A stretch of DNA of 64,000 nt, taken from positions 1,178,001-1,242,000 of the forward strand of contig NC_089433.1 in NCBI RefSeq assembly GCF_026210795.1, read 5' to 3'. Positions 36,944 through 48,214 of this stretch are shown piece after piece. The number at the start of each line of letters is the position of its first letter. The stretch's first letter is position 1. The stretch comes from Rhizophagus irregularis. Its lineage: Eukaryota > Glomeromycota > Glomeromycetes > Glomerales > Glomeraceae. The translations under genes and the position numbers were made by a program. The notes below the pieces were generated by a model. It was not told the origin of the DNA. It worked only from the letters and a program-made list of their open reading frames with translations, and did no database searches.

Positions 36944-37012
36944 ATCTCTTAAAAAATTCAAGTCAAAGCACCGTTATTATCAGCATTACCTATAATTAAC
37001 AAACATTTATAA

Positions 37013-37147
37013 GTGACTGAGGTATACCAAAGCGCGGTAGCAAAGATTTTCGAACCGGTTGGATCAGAGAATCAACATGACACGCTTACGAGCTCGTTAA
37101 ACGCTTTAGAAAAAGCACTAAGCAAAGAACGAAATGTATCCAGATAA
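37013..37147 (+). pseudogene. Unrecognised coding relic 2
   Basis: A 44-codon frame ending TAA at 37145-37147, containing YQSAVAKIFEPVGSENQ and LNALEKALSKER. The composition is clearly more protein-like than the surroundings. The segment just upstream (TTAACAAACATTTATAAGTG) recurs at about 42171, so it may belong to an interspersed element. Confidence 0.3.
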
Positions 37148-37189
37148 ATCTTTTAATAATGCACGTGACTGGCCAAGATTTAAATATCC

Positions 37190-37720
37190 TAGACTTGCCA
37201 CACTCCAACCCACACTCCCAACCCACACCTAAACCAACACGTAAAGAAAAGAGGCCTAAGAGAAGACTTCCTAACGTTTTTAAATGGTACAGGAGTTTTC
37301 AGCAACAACGAAATTAGACCTAGTAAAAAAAAGAAGATGAAAAAAAAAACGTTAAACAACACTCCCAACCCACTCCCAACCCCACACTTCAACCCACACT
37401 CTCAACCCACACCCAAACCCACCCACCCAAAGTCCCAAACCCACACTCCCAACCCACACCCGAACCCACATACCTAAAGAAAGATGTAAAGAAAAGAGGC
37501 CTAAGAGAAGACTTCTAATAGTACAGGAGTTCTCAGCAACAACGAAAGCGTGCATCAAAATTAGACCTAAAAAAAAGTAGACGAAAAAAAAAAACGATAA
37601 ACAACACTCCCAACCCACACTCCCAACCCACACTCCCAACCCAAACCCACCCAAAGTCCCAAACTCACACTCCCAACCCACCCAAAGTCCCAAACCCACC
37701 CCTTTGTCTTCCCTTTTCCC
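37190..37720 (+). repeat. CA-rich repeat family B, copy 2, internally duplicated
   Basis: Blocks of CACTCCCAACCCA alternate with AAAGAAAAGAGGCCTAAGAG, TACAGGAGTT.TCAGCAACAA and AATTAGACCTA. The block order occurs twice (about 37200-37380 and about 37440-37640), a tandem duplication of about 250 bp. The CCCACATACCTAAA..AAGATG block matches copy 1 at 22.9 kb. Frames on the minus strand (glycine/tryptophan/valine-rich) are artefacts. Confidence 0.75.
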
Positions 37721-37979
37721 TTCGTTCTCAATGAACGATTGCAATCGTTTATGTGAAATGTGTTCCATTTCGTCTGTTTCATCTAATTATATAATAAAAA
37801 TTAATTACAGTATGATGAAATCGTGATAACATGATAAAAATAATCTTGCACATACCATGGCTGTAATTATTGTCAACTATTGTGGTTCATTCTCTATGAA
37901 ATTAATAGAAAAAATAATAAAAACACTATTTAATAAATAAATACAATTTTTGTCCGAAAATAAATTATAATTACCAGGA

Positions 37980-38170
37980 TAGATATTTTTTATCCCATTC
38001 ATTAAAAATAATATAATTCATTAGCAGTTGGCCTTTTTTCAGGATCATTATCCCATCATCTTTTCATTAGTTCAACGTATTCAGGCATAGTTCCTTCTAT
38101 AATTTTGTCTAATACCCTTGCAAATATTTAAAGAAAGATCAAAGTCATGAAGAATATTATGAAATGCTGA
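37980..38170 (-). pseudogene. Kinase C-lobe fragment
   Basis: Minus strand reads, across one frame shift and stops, LHDFDLSLNICKG then PEYVELMKRWWDNDPEKRPT followed by ANELYYF. This is the end of the C-lobe (subdomains X-XI) of the same kinase family as the 17.6-kb gene; Trp replaces the usual Cys of CW. Nothing of the N-lobe or catalytic loop is present. Confidence 0.7.
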
Positions 38171-38589
38171 TGCGATAGAGAACTATGGAGAACTATGCTT
38201 AAATTAAGTGAGGTGCAGTAGCCTCTAAATAAGAGGGTGGGTCCCCTAGAAATGTTAGTTAATGTATGGTCAGTAAAACTGAGTACATTATCAATATCAC
38301 AAGTGTTTTTACGTCTGCAATGCCTACAAGGTTAAGCTTAGACCTACATGGTAGACAAGGTGAAACGAAGGTACAAGGTCGTAGACCTACATGGTACCAT
38401 GATAAACACGTAAAAATAGAAATGATAAGACTATCTCCAACGCAAACGCCGCTGGTTGCTGCTACGTAAATAAGCCAAAGATGTGTCATACGTACTTTGG
38501 ATTTGACATTGGTACCTTCTCCTTAACTTTCGAATAGACTTACGAATTTTCATACGATTTTTGGTTCAGTTGTTACATTATTTTTATAA

Positions 38590-38751
38590 AGAGTATGGAT
38601 TCTTAACTCATATGTATTAGTTCACGGTGAGGATCAACTTGTTCGTAAATCTTTTATTCGTGTTGCTTCAGAAAATAAAAGTATATATCACGACTACCAC
38701 CACGAATTTTCTTTAAGATGTACTGTACATGATGAATCTAATTATCTATAA
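38590..38751 (+). pseudogene. Possible crinkler-type N-terminal header relic
   Basis: A 53-codon frame without ATG start reads WILNSYVLVHGEDQLVRKSF then IRVASENKSIYH and ends TAA at 38749-38751. The pattern LVHGED....KSF.V...NKSIYHL recalls the ubiquitin-like header of crinkler (CRN) proteins, which are abundant in Rhizophagus. The usual following HVLVxxP motif is not visible. The similarity is weak and recalled, so treat it as a suggestion. Confidence 0.3.
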
Positions 38752-38857
38752 AAAAAAGTAATTAGAGTTAGCTAGCTAAGTGAGCGTAACGTAGAAGCTT
38801 CACAGTCTCCAAAAATTTGGTGAACAGCGGCACCTAGTCTTATGATTCATCAAGTGA

Positions 38858-39022
38858 TCTGACAAAGACACAGCAATAGGCCATTGCTTCACACCACCAA
38901 CTTCTCTCCTAGACATCATTAAAATAGACGTGAAGCAGTATCCATTACAGATTTATAGACCTGCCAGCTCAATAGAGTTGCCGAAACTTCCCTTATCATT
39001 GCATCCACTTGTTCTATTTTAA
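38858..39022 (+). pseudogene. Unrecognised coding relic 3
   Basis: A 54-codon frame with coding-like composition (FTPPTSLLDIIKIDVKQYPL, then IYRPASSIELPKLP) ending TAA. No family recognised. It lies between the crinkler-like relic and repeat family B copy 3. Confidence 0.25.
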
Positions 39023-39149
39023 TGACCAGGTCCATTGGTTGACTTCACTTGAGTAGATTAGTCAGTCTAACGTTTCTCACCTTTCTATTCTTTTCATACT
39101 TAGGAATGAGAGAAAATGAAAAATTTATTTGCATGAAAAAAATAATTTA

Positions 39150-39490
39150 TTTCTTTTATCTTCTTTTTTTTTCTTTCTTTTTAGGTCCATCTTCTCTCTG
39201 TCTAGTTCTTCCGTCTTCTCTTTATTAGGCCTTCTCTTAGGCCTCTTTTCTTTAAGTCTTCCTTTAGGTGTGAGAGAAAGGGGAGAACGAGAGGAGAAGG
39301 GAGAACAAGAGAAAAGGGAAGAACGAGAGGGAAAGGGGATGAGAAGGGATGGGTTGGAAGTGTGGGTTTGTGTGCAGGTGATGTTTTATCTTCTTTTTTT
39401 TCATCGTTTTTCATTAGCTCTATCTTCTCTCTTCTCTTTATTAGGTCTTCTCTTCCTTTAAATAGAGTATGGGTTTGTGTGTGGGTGGTA
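39150..39490 (-). repeat. Repeat family B, copy 3 (opposite strand)
   Basis: Reverse complement shows CACACCTAAAGGAAGAC, AAAGAAAAGAGGCCTAAGAG and CCTAATAAAGAGAAG, as in copies 1 and 2. It is joined to a purine/pyrimidine-biased run (39270-39350) and followed by CCCACACACAAACCC-type sequence at about 39470-39490. Frames here are low-complexity artefacts. Confidence 0.7.
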
Positions 39491-40198
39491 TATTTTTGCG
39501 TTTTATTCTCCTTTTTATGTAAGAAAAAACATATAGGTGAAAAAATATATAGGTATGAGAAAATTTTATTAATGGGTAATAAAAAGAAAAAGGACTGTAT
39601 AAATATTTTTTTTTGTCGCACAAGCTTTTCGTATAAAAATTTTGTGGATGTGTAATATCAGAATATCAGATATATAATTAAAAACCACAACCTATTTACT
39701 TTTAATATTTTGTGCGTAGTTTCAATTCATCTTATGTTGAATTTTCCAATTACCCGCAATTTATTTAACTTTTAACAACCGATAATAAGTTCATAACACA
39801 AGCTATCGGATCTTATTTATACAATGTATTATAATATCATTTCGGAATTTCAATAAGTTATTAGTCATATTTCAAAATATTAAAAGTACGGTTATAAAAT
39901 AAATTTTTAGAATATATATACTCTCACATTTTGAATTAATATATTCGTATGAAATATACATTTTATTATGCTTGTACTGATACAATTCAATATCTGAGTT
40001 AATTTTCAATAAAGAATTTTATTTAGAAATAATAAATAAAAATCCAATAGTTAGAAAAAATATCATACTAACGAAATATTTTACACTCCTCTACATATCT
40101 ACATACAATGAAACTATCGTCATAAAAATTCTAGAAATGGAAACCATTATTAAGTCCGAAGTGCCATACGGGCATCCGGACATATAGTCCTTCATGGC

Positions 40199-40420
40199 AT
40201 GTTTTATAACACAAATTTCATATTATATGACATGAATTATTTTAACAAGGAAGGTTGGGCAAATTTGTGTGGTATAGATGAATCAAAAATTTATTTTAAT
40301 TGGATTGCTTTTGATAATGTTATTGATAAGGTTATTGAAATGTTGATGTCGTCATCCAATAATAAGTTACACGTATCATTTTCAAGTATCGATGATCAAT
40401 TTCCAGCTTCTAATGGATAG
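40199..40420 (+). pseudogene. Unrecognised C-terminal fragment
   Basis: A 73-codon frame starting ATG and ending TAG: GWANLCGIDESKIYFNWIAF, then a helix VIDKVIEMLMSS and KLHVSFSSIDDQFPASNG. Good coding composition; a typical end of a globular domain. It could be the distal part of the protein whose header lies at 38.6 kb, with a repeat inserted between, but nothing proves the link. Confidence 0.35.
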
Positions 40421-40942
40421 TAGATAATTAAAATTCTATAATAATGTAATTAATAAAGTTTTAATATAATAATATTATAAAAATATATTGTATTTATTAT
40501 ATATTAATATTAAGTGTTATTCATTTTTTTTGTAAATGGTTAACATATTGGGGCGTGTGCACAAAATTGATTCGTGTGCACAAAATTGATTTTTGAAGTT
40601 TTCATTCCCAGTCACCCGCATTATATCTGCTTCTTTTTCATTAATTTACGATCATTCTCATGAAGCGCCAAAAGCGTATACGCTACAGGTGTTGCTTTCT
40701 TAGTATGCAAGGTTATAGATTTTTCTAACAAAGAACTTAACAAGGAGGTTTTGGTGAGTACTGACACGTCATAAAAGAGAAACCCAAATTTAGAGTTCAT
40801 ACTTAATAATATTCTTAAAATATCAACCGTATTTCGTTGAATTAGTGTTGAATTTTTATTATTTGTGATTATTTCCTTTTTTTTACATGATAATCTTTGA
40901 AGTTAAAAGAGTTTCCAGATCTAATACATTAGAAAATTAGGA

Positions 40943-40961
40943 ATCGATCGATCGATCGATA
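40943..40961. repeat. (ATCG)n microsatellite
   Basis: Four perfect ATCG repeats. Self-complementary, hence palindromic. Confidence 0.9.
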
Positions 40962-41140
40962 TGATAAATCACGATTTATATACCCCTTTAAATATTGGTA
41001 ATGACTCATGAATATTAAGTTTTTTTTATCAAGATTCAAGATTTTATGAGTCATTATTTCCTTTATGAAACAATATAGTAAAAAAATCTTGATCTACATC
41101 GAAGTCCCATATCATCTACTGTGTAAAAGGTTTTTAAAAA

Positions 41141-41150
41141 GTATAAATAT
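41141..41150 (+). promoter_or_regulatory. TATA box
   Basis: GTATAAATAT lies about 110 bp upstream of the first ATG of the small frame at 41255. A pyrimidine-rich likely start region (TTTCTCAATACTTCTTTTTC) begins about 27 bp downstream, the usual spacing. Confidence 0.55.
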
Positions 41151-41254
41151 ACCCCAAACTCCTTCAAATTTCTCAATACTTCTTTTTCATTTTTCTTTTC
41201 AAAAACTTCAAATAAACATATTCATATAACGAACTCACTCAGAAAAATTAAAGT

Positions 41255-41558
41255 ATGGAATATATTCCGTACTTTATTTATGGAAAATATATTCTCAATA
41301 CTTCATTTTTCGTTTTTTTTTATCAATATATTTATACAACAAACTCACGAACTCACGAACTTAAAGAAATTAAACTCGTACTTTATGGAAAATATATTCA
41401 ATATGAAATCTTTCCTCTTTACGAACTCTCTCTCTTCGATAGGTAACTCGTCAGATGAAACTAATAAACCAAGAACACCTTTTACCAGATATGTTCTTTT
41501 GTTTTTCGATATTAGAAAAAATACATTTTATTATTTTATGAAAATATTTTCAATATGA
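41255..41558 (+). CDS. Hypothetical small protein downstream of a TATA box
   Basis: Two overlapping frames start here: 41255-41446 (63 aa) and 41280-41558 (92 aa). The second has a coding-like middle, SLSSIGNSSDETNKPRTPFT followed by RYVLLFF, framed by Phe/Ile-rich low-complexity. A partial internal duplication is visible (ACTTTAT.TATGGAAAATAT at 41270 and 41381). A promoter-like TATA box is present, so transcription is plausible, but neither frame matches a family I know. Confidence 0.3.
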
Positions 41559-41869
41559 AATTTTCTTTTTTATTTTTTTTATTTCCAGGCAAAGACTTGT
41601 GTTTCTTGGTTGGCAATGAAATAACACAAAGCAATATAAAACAATACTCAAACTCAATATTTAAGGTCAGGTTGAAAAATAAAGAATTGTATTTACAAAT
41701 TAAGATTTACGGTAGACCAATATTAAGGTAAGCATGCGCTCCCTGCTTGCATAGTTTTAATGATACAGGCTTACAGATAAAAAAAGTTGAAAGAAAGTAC
41801 ATGTATATATGAGAAACTGGCTTTCCTGGAGGAGGGTTAGCCTATGTGTGGTATCCCAAAGGACTATTA

Positions 41870-42000
41870 CAGTAGGGGTTTAAAAAAAAAGTGACAGAAA
41901 ATAAAATGAAAAAAAATAATATAAAAAAAAAATGAAAATGAAAAATAAAGAAATGAAATGAAAAAAAAAAACAAAAAATAAACAAAAAATAAATCTTTAT
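41870..42000. repeat. A-rich low-complexity tract
   Basis: About 120 bases of AAAATGAAA/AAATAAA words after TTACAGTAGGGGTTT. It could be the tail of a retroposed element: a non-random segment CCTATGTGTGGTATCCCAAA precedes it, but no target duplication was found. Confidence 0.45.
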
Positions 42001-42130
42001 TGTGCAAGTTCCAGGGTGTCCACTCAAGTAGTATGATACCATCACCTTTCCGGAGACTTTTTTTTTACGCGTATGGTGGTGGTTGCTTCCACCTGGTACC
42101 AGCCATACTAACGACTTTTTTTCTTATTAT

Positions 42131-42337
42131 TTATAGATTCCATTTATTGTTAACCTTGTTTTGCGCCTGTATTAACAAACATTCATAAGTGACTGCAGCC
42201 ACCAGTGTACATATGTCAATGTCATCATTAACAGTCCACCAAACCTTTACAACTGGAGTGATAAACCTTACAACGATTCCTGACCATAACAGTTTACCAT
42301 CCGGAATGACTTTCAGCTGTAACCTCGGATGCACCAA
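42131..42337 (-). pseudogene. Unrecognised coding relic 4
   Basis: A 68-codon frame (first codon not ATG) with protein-like composition: LQLKVIPDGKLLWSGIVVRF then VKVWWTVNDDIDICTLVAAV. No stop for 68 codons in a GC-richer patch (42180-42400). The end of it contains the TTAACAAACATTCATAAGTG segment shared with 36.99 kb. Family unknown. Confidence 0.3.
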
Positions 42338-42467
42338 GCATGATACATGCGATGCGTGAACCCTACAGTGCGCACCTACTCATACGTCCATCCAGCAAAC
42401 TATAATTTATACGTACCACTTAATGCCTCGTTCTCTTTATGTCATGTATGGCATTTGAGCGAAGTTG

Positions 42468-42622
42468 GTTTGTAAAATTATTTGAAATATATTGATATAT
42501 TGAAAAAATTATATATTGATGATATATTGAAAAAATTATATTTTTTCTGGTTTGTAAAATTATTTGAAATATATTGATATATTGAAAAAATTATATATTG
42601 ATGATATATTGAAAAAATTATT
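42468..42622. repeat. Perfect tandem duplication, 82-bp period
   Basis: GGTTTGTAAAATTATTTGAA and the following 53 bases occur at 42468-42540 and again, identical, at 42550-42622. The unit itself contains a shorter doublet of GATATATTGAAAAAATTAT. Confidence 0.9.
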
Positions 42623-43839
42623 GGATATTTAACTAAGGGGGTAAGGCCTTTTTATATATATATTTTTTGTTATACAAATTAATAGTCATTTTTAATGATA
42701 ATTACTTAAATTAAAATGTGTATTATAGTGATCATAAGTGCGAAAATGTGTGTAATTTTATATACAAAAACTTTGCAGTGAGTCATTATGAATTTATGAT
42801 TATAATATAATTCTAATTAATTCTTACTGTATATGTGCGAAAGTGTGTGTCAACGCCAAACAATTTGATTATGTAACACTAATTTGTATATGAAAATTTT
42901 GCAGTGACTCATTATTATTATATTAATAAATATTAATAACATTTCCACTTGGTCGTCTAGATTGTGATTTTGTATTATTCAATGCTTTTTGGATAATTGT
43001 TATTTGTTAAGATGGCTTACACTCGTCCAGGAACAGATCGTTTCTATACTTAAAGGTCGTAACTTCCGGTATTCATAAATCATAATCATTGTTTAAAATG
43101 ATCCATGTATTTAGTTGTAAGATCATCTATTAAAATAAAATTCGCTGAGAACAAGTAATTGGACAACTTTGGACTGCATTAGCCATTAGATAACTCTAAC
43201 CGATTTTAATCCGATGATAACTTATACCATTGTAATAAACTTTATAGCTAGTCCTAGTTGTGTACTTGGTACTCAAATATACTATTATTAACCTAACACT
43301 AGAGTGAGACTGTAAGTATAGGCGCAAGAGTACATGATGCTCCAACAGTAAGCTCAAGAAATTACAAAAATTCATCTTATCTACGATTGACTATGTATTA
43401 TGTAAACATGTTAGATTGCCATAATGATAATTGTGCGGTAAATTTTATTTGTTTTTTTATTTATCACACAAGGTGTATGCATCTTGAATATCTTGAATGC
43501 ATCATCCAAAGAACTTCCATCATAAAAAATTAAATAAATAAATAAATTTAAGACGACAAAGTTAGTCAAATTATAAATGCGAAAATTTTTTATGTAGTAA
43601 TGACATAATAAAATAAAAAAAGGTTTCGCGAGAGTACTGAGACCAAGATTGAATTTAATAATATGTAACGTGAATTGGGTCATTCTAGAATTTTTTTTTT
43701 TCAATGTCTTTCACCTGAAAGCAGATTTTTTCACCTGTTTTTTGTTCCCAAGCTACTGTAAGAAAAAAGATTAGTATTTAACCCAATTAAGTGATATGAT
43801 TTTTATGATTTTGAAAATTTTTATTTTTTATTTTTTTTT

Positions 43840-44210
43840 TTGATAAAACACGTGATCACGTGATAAATTTCTATTGGTTGAATTTATATCATGTAATCTC
43901 ATGTGTAAACTTTTTTTAGAAAACCGCAATAAAGTGGTAACAACAACAGGTCGCAAACACAAAATTTGCGATTTTTTGATCACTACAAAATTGCACAAAA
44001 TTTATCAAATTTAGTCAGAATTCACATAATTTGTTTTTTTTTTCGTTCACATAAATTCACATATTTTATTGAGACATGCCGCAAAATTACACATAATCAG
44101 TAAAAATTTTCTTTTCACCACAAAACACAAAATTTATTTTTGTCACACACAAAATTTATCTTATAGCGCCGCAAAAAATCATCGGCCCTGGCACGCTGTA
44201 TAATTTGGAT
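43840..44210. other. No gene; CACGTG pair and scattered CACAAAATTT words
   Basis: Two CACGTG cores stand 3 bp apart at about 43849-43863. From 43950 to 44165 the word CACAAAATTT and variants recur about eight times in loose spacing, ending before the TIR element at 44220. Function unknown. Confidence 0.5.
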
Positions 44211-44219
44211 TGCGATACC

Positions 44220-44894
44220 AGAGACACAGAAAAATATATATAAAGGGGTAGGGTACACAGATGCGTTGCCATCATAGTGAAATTAGACAGAGTAAAGTTT
44301 TTGATTTGCGTACAATCTAAGAATTTTTCATCCATAGTTAGGCCATCAAGTTTGCGTATTTTTTATCAAAATTTTTATATGTAAGAAATTAGTTTGCGTA
44401 TTTTTGGCCTAAATTGGCTAATATTATATTTACTGTACGTTAACCGCATTGTAATATTTAGTATTAATTGAAAGAAATTTCTTAAGGGTTAAAAAAGCGA
44501 AATTTTAGAAAAATATAATTGAAAAAATGGTTTTTCCTCCTTATTCTAAATTTGAACCCAAAAGAACTTCCCTAATTGACTATGAAGAAATGGAAAAAGA
44601 ATTTAAGAATAAAACCTGGTCTTTTCTTAGAGTTTCAGAATTCTATATTCATGGTGATGTTAAGGCTACTATAAATTCTATTTTTCACATTAGTATTTGG
44701 TTTTATAAATAATATAAAAGTCATGATAAAATAATTAATAACTTAATGTCTGAAATTTTATTTGCGTATTTTTGCAGGATTTTCAATATCAAGTGTCAAT
44801 TATGCGTACTACTCATGTAAAAAGTCTCTGCGTACAGCTCATAGTAAAAAAAAATTTTCGCCACCTGACCCTTATATATATATTTCTGGGTCCT
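44220..44894. mobile_element. TIR element family A, copy 2 (675 bp)
   Basis: The ends match copy 1 (196-428): the right end ...TATATATATTTCTGGGTCCT is nearly identical and the left end AGAGACACAGAAAAATATAT is slightly diverged. A perfect 8-bp duplication GCGATACC flanks it (44212-44219, 44895-44902). Both copies share GCGTACAGCTCATAGTAAAA near the right end. The larger interior contains a 61-codon frame (44527-44712, + strand, MVFPPYSKFEPKRTSLIDYE...) with coding-like composition that could be a captured or residual coding piece. Confidence 0.88.
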
Positions 44895-44999
44895 GCGATA
44901 CCTCAGTACCTCCACAAATTGTACAGAAAAGATGCAATTATTTAGGATCAGTTAGTTACTGGATTAGTAGTTCAAATAATAATATATAAAAAAAAAAGG

Positions 45000-46550
45000 A
45001 GTAAGCATCCCGAAAAGGTGAAGAAAGTAAAGAAACTTTTGCAATTAGATATAAACGAACGTTTGAAGAATTTAGAATTATATTAAAAAGCGGGTATATT
45101 CTAACTTTGATTTGTGTAACATTGTGATTTTAAGTTACTGCGCATCTTTTGCAAAATTCTCACATATCCACATGATAGATCCGCAATGTATTTATCAACA
45201 CACATACATTATTCCTAATACAGCATTTAATAAAAAATCACTAAATTTTAGCACTTTTTAAAGTCTGTTACATTTCATTCAAAGCGCAATGTATATATAA
45301 TATACTAAATATATATATATTTCTATACGTTTTTGAATAACAGGACTCTGACATAATACTAAAAAAGTTTTTCTTCTGTCCTAAAGTGCGTATCAATAAT
45401 CCGATACGATCTATATGGAAATATCGTAAAGTTCTTTCACTAGTTCCATTCATTACATGTTATATAGAGATTTACTTTTTAGTAAAATAAAAAAAAAATG
45501 ACGAATTTTTTTTTAACAATATTTTGTTTGTTACCTTATTGTGTGACTATGCATGAGTGCATGACTCATGCAACAGGGTCATGCATCTGCATCATGCACC
45601 TTTGCTGAAATGCATTTTTTTATTTTTTGGCATCCTAACAAAGTAACAGATTTAAACTTGAGAATATTTCGTAGAAGAGTCAGGTGAAAAAAAGTACAAT
45701 AGAACAAGCTATCCTTAAAAATAATCACGAGGATTTCCGGATCTAATTTTTTTGAATAATCCGTGCCTAAAAACGACTTTTTTATATATGTATAATATCT
45801 TTTATAATATCAAAATCTTTACATAATAAATATTCATGTGAAAATTTTGTAACGTATTAGGTATTTTCAATACTATTCTTTGATCAACTTTTGTTGTGCT
45901 ACTCTATAAACCAATAATAGGTCGCCCCAAAATTAGTATATTGATTTTTTACCCAGACCGGCACCTTGCACATCAATAAAAAAAAAAACTAAAACTAATC
46001 CAAATTTGATAAGTACATTGATGAAACGCCCAGAGTCTTGTGAAGCGTCACTTGACAAGTTTTTAAAAATAAACAATTATGAATTTACTCAATATAATGC
46101 AATATTGAGTATATTATGTTTAAAATTCATCGTATCCATCGTTCGATTTTTTTACAATAATAATACAGTTAAGAGTATAAAAAATATATCTAAAAATTAA
46201 CGATAAAAATCGTAAAAAGTAAAAAAAAAAGAAAGAAAGAAAGAAAATTTGCGTCATCTACTATGCAATATTTTTATTAGCCGCACATTTTACATTTTAC
46301 ATGTTGGTAAAAAATCAAAGACAAATTGTTTATTTATGTTTATGTTTACCGAATATACCGTAAATGAAAAACTCTATTTTTATATATGGCACATGTGGTC
46401 ACACAGGTCACACAGTTAAACAGTAATGTGATTATGGTTTTCTTTTGTTTGTCACAAAATTTTCATATTTCCTTATATACTTTCAAATTAATCAAATTAA
46501 TCGATAAAATGATAAAAATTCCGCTAAACCCATACGTAACTTTAATCCGT
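45000..46550. other. No gene recognised
   Basis: AT-rich. Around 45540-45610 ATGCATGA/GCATCATGCA words pile up into several short palindromes. A 64-codon frame at 46006-46200 and a short AAAG microsatellite at about 46230 are not convincing genes. Confidence 0.5.
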
Positions 46551-46557
46551 GTAGACT

Positions 46558-46568
46558 GTATATAAATA
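46558..46568 (+). promoter_or_regulatory. TATA box of the F-box gene
   Basis: GTATATAAATA 85 bp upstream of the ATG at 46653, followed about 25-30 bp later by a pyrimidine-rich run (TTTTCATCCTTTTTCTTTC) that is a likely start site. Confidence 0.75.
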
Positions 46569-46652
46569 AACAGATTTTCTTTTCATCCTTTTTCTTTCTT
46601 TTTTTTTTAAAAAAAAAAATATATAGATATAAATAAAACAAAATAATAAAAA

Positions 46653-48101
46653 ATGTCTGAACTTAACATGGGTATGCTCTCATTAATATTAGAAAAATTA
46701 CAAAACGACGGAAAAACCCTTTACTCATGTCTTTTAGTTAACAAAACTTGGTGTGAAATAATTGTTCCGATTTTATGGGAAACCCCTGGACGATTCAAGT
46801 CAAATAGTAACGCAATTGAAATGTTATTTGATACGATAATTTCACATTTACCAAAAGATTCGAAGAATACTTTGAGAGAAAATGGAATTAATTTTATTGA
46901 ACAAAAATATGAACAACCTTTATTTAATTATATTAGTTATTGGAAGAATTTAAATCTATATCTCTTAGAAAGTATGATTTCTATTAAAAATATTAAAAAC
47001 TCCAAACGTACCATTATAAGAAAAGAAATGTTGAAATTATTTATTAATAAAAATACAAGTTTTTCATACCTTTATATAACAAAACAATATAATCATCAAA
47101 TACATCTTTTTCCGGGGGTTGAACATTGCTTTTCAGGGCTTGAATACCTTTGTTGTAACGCTAGTGTAGATAAAAAAATATTAGAAGGATTGGCTAAAAC
47201 AAGTAATTCGATAAAGAAATTGAAATTAAGATTTAACGTTATGAAAACTAATAATTATGAAATTATTAAGTTAATTGAAGCTCAAAAAAACCTAAATGTT
47301 GTTGGTTTTAATAAACAACCAACTAATGTAATAGACCAATCATATTGTAAAACACTTGAAGAGTCATTAATCAAAAACGTGAATAATATCCAATATTTTA
47401 GCATGAATTGGAAACCTGTTACGAATATTCTTTCACAACTTGTTAATTTAATAAGTTTAGATATAAAATTATCAAGTTACGCAGATTGGAATTATTTGGA
47501 TAAAGTGTGTTTACCTAATTTAAAAATTTTGAAAACTCAAAAAATCCCATCTAAAGATTTGGCAAATTTAATTCAAAATACGAAAGGAAATCTTATAGAA
47601 ATAAGTATTCAGTATGAGGGTAATGATAATAGAAGACTTTTACAAGTAATTTATAATAAGTGTCCAAATCTTAAATATCTTAAAATATCATTTAATAATA
47701 TTGATATTATAAAATTAGAAAAATTATTAATTGAATGTAAATATTTAAATGGGTTATTTTTAAACACATTAGATAATAATGATCCTGATTGGGATAATTT
47801 ATTCGAAATATTAATTAGATCTTCACCTAAGAATTTATTTAGATTTAAATTTTCTTATTATTATAAAATTTTTAGATTTAATTCTTTAGAATTATTCCTT
47901 GATAATTGGAATAAACAACCAATATTATTACAAACAATTCCTGTTTGTCTTCTTGTAGATGCAGATTTTAAACGACATCAACAGCAGGTGAATGATTTAA
48001 TTAATAAATACGTAACAAAAGGTTCGGTTAAAGCTTATGATCTTGGGAAAATTTTTGAAGATTTCGAATGGACTCAAAATAAGTCTCGTGCATATTTTTG
48101 A
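46653..48101 (+). CDS. F-box protein with leucine-rich C-terminal region
   Basis: An uninterrupted 482-codon frame. Residues about 4-45 (MGMLSLILEKLQNDGKTLYS ... CLLVNKTWCEIIVPILWETP) are an F-box: leucine-rich helix, 'LVNKTWC' and 'ILW' landmarks. The remainder has repeated L..L.L...N spacing typical of degenerate leucine-rich repeats, for example LVNLISLDIKL, LPNLKILKTQ and CPNLKYLKISFNNIDIIKLE. F-box proteins recruit substrates to SCF ubiquitin ligases through Skp1; the repeats usually bind the substrate. Length and architecture fit the many F-box proteins of Rhizophagus. The ATG is the first in the frame and follows a good TATA box. No intron is needed. The partner and substrate cannot be told from the sequence. 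Confidence 0.92.
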   Translation: MSELNMGMLSLILEKLQNDGKTLYSCLLVNKTWCEIIVPILWETPGRFKSNSNAIEMLFDTIISHLPKDSKNTLRENGINFIEQKYEQPLFNYISYWKNLNLYLLESMISIKNIKNSKRTIIRKEMLKLFINKNTSFSYLYITKQYNHQIHLFPGVEHCFSGLEYLCCNASVDKKILEGLAKTSNSIKKLKLRFNVMKTNNYEIIKLIEAQKNLNVVGFNKQPTNVIDQSYCKTLEESLIKNVNNIQYFSMNWKPVTNILSQLVNLISLDIKLSSYADWNYLDKVCLPNLKILKTQKIPSKDLANLIQNTKGNLIEISIQYEGNDNRRLLQVIYNKCPNLKYLKISFNNIDIIKLEKLLIECKYLNGLFLNTLDNNDPDWDNLFEILIRSSPKNLFRFKFSYYYKIFRFNSLELFLDNWNKQPILLQTIPVCLLVDADFKRHQQQVNDLINKYVTKGSVKAYDLGKIFEDFEWTQNKSRAYF

Positions 48102-48204
48102 TAGCGTAGTAATGATAGATTAGTTAATAGTTTGGTGAATTACAGTATATGTATTATTATTTATAATTATCATATTATTTTCTTGTAATGAATATTTATT
48201 TATT

Positions 48205-48210
48205 AATAAA
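48205..48210 (+). terminator. Polyadenylation signal of the F-box gene
   Basis: AATAAA, 104 bp after the stop codon at 48099-48101, in an AT-rich 3' flank. Confidence 0.6.
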
Positions 48211-48214
48211 ATTT

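Noticed and set aside
37189-37782. Minus-strand Gly/Val/Trp-rich frames (up to 138 codons)
   Set aside because: They are translations of the CCCACACTCCCAA-type repeat; no hydrophobic-core or motif logic.
39129-39655. Overlapping frames of 97-139 codons on both strands
   Set aside because: Low-complexity repeat family B; both strands open for the same compositional reason.
40660-40770. A 36-codon plus-strand frame (VYATGVAFLVCKVIDFSNKE) that faintly recalls kinase subdomain IX (DVYA.GV...)
   Set aside because: Too short, the conserved Asp is missing and no other kinase motif is nearby.
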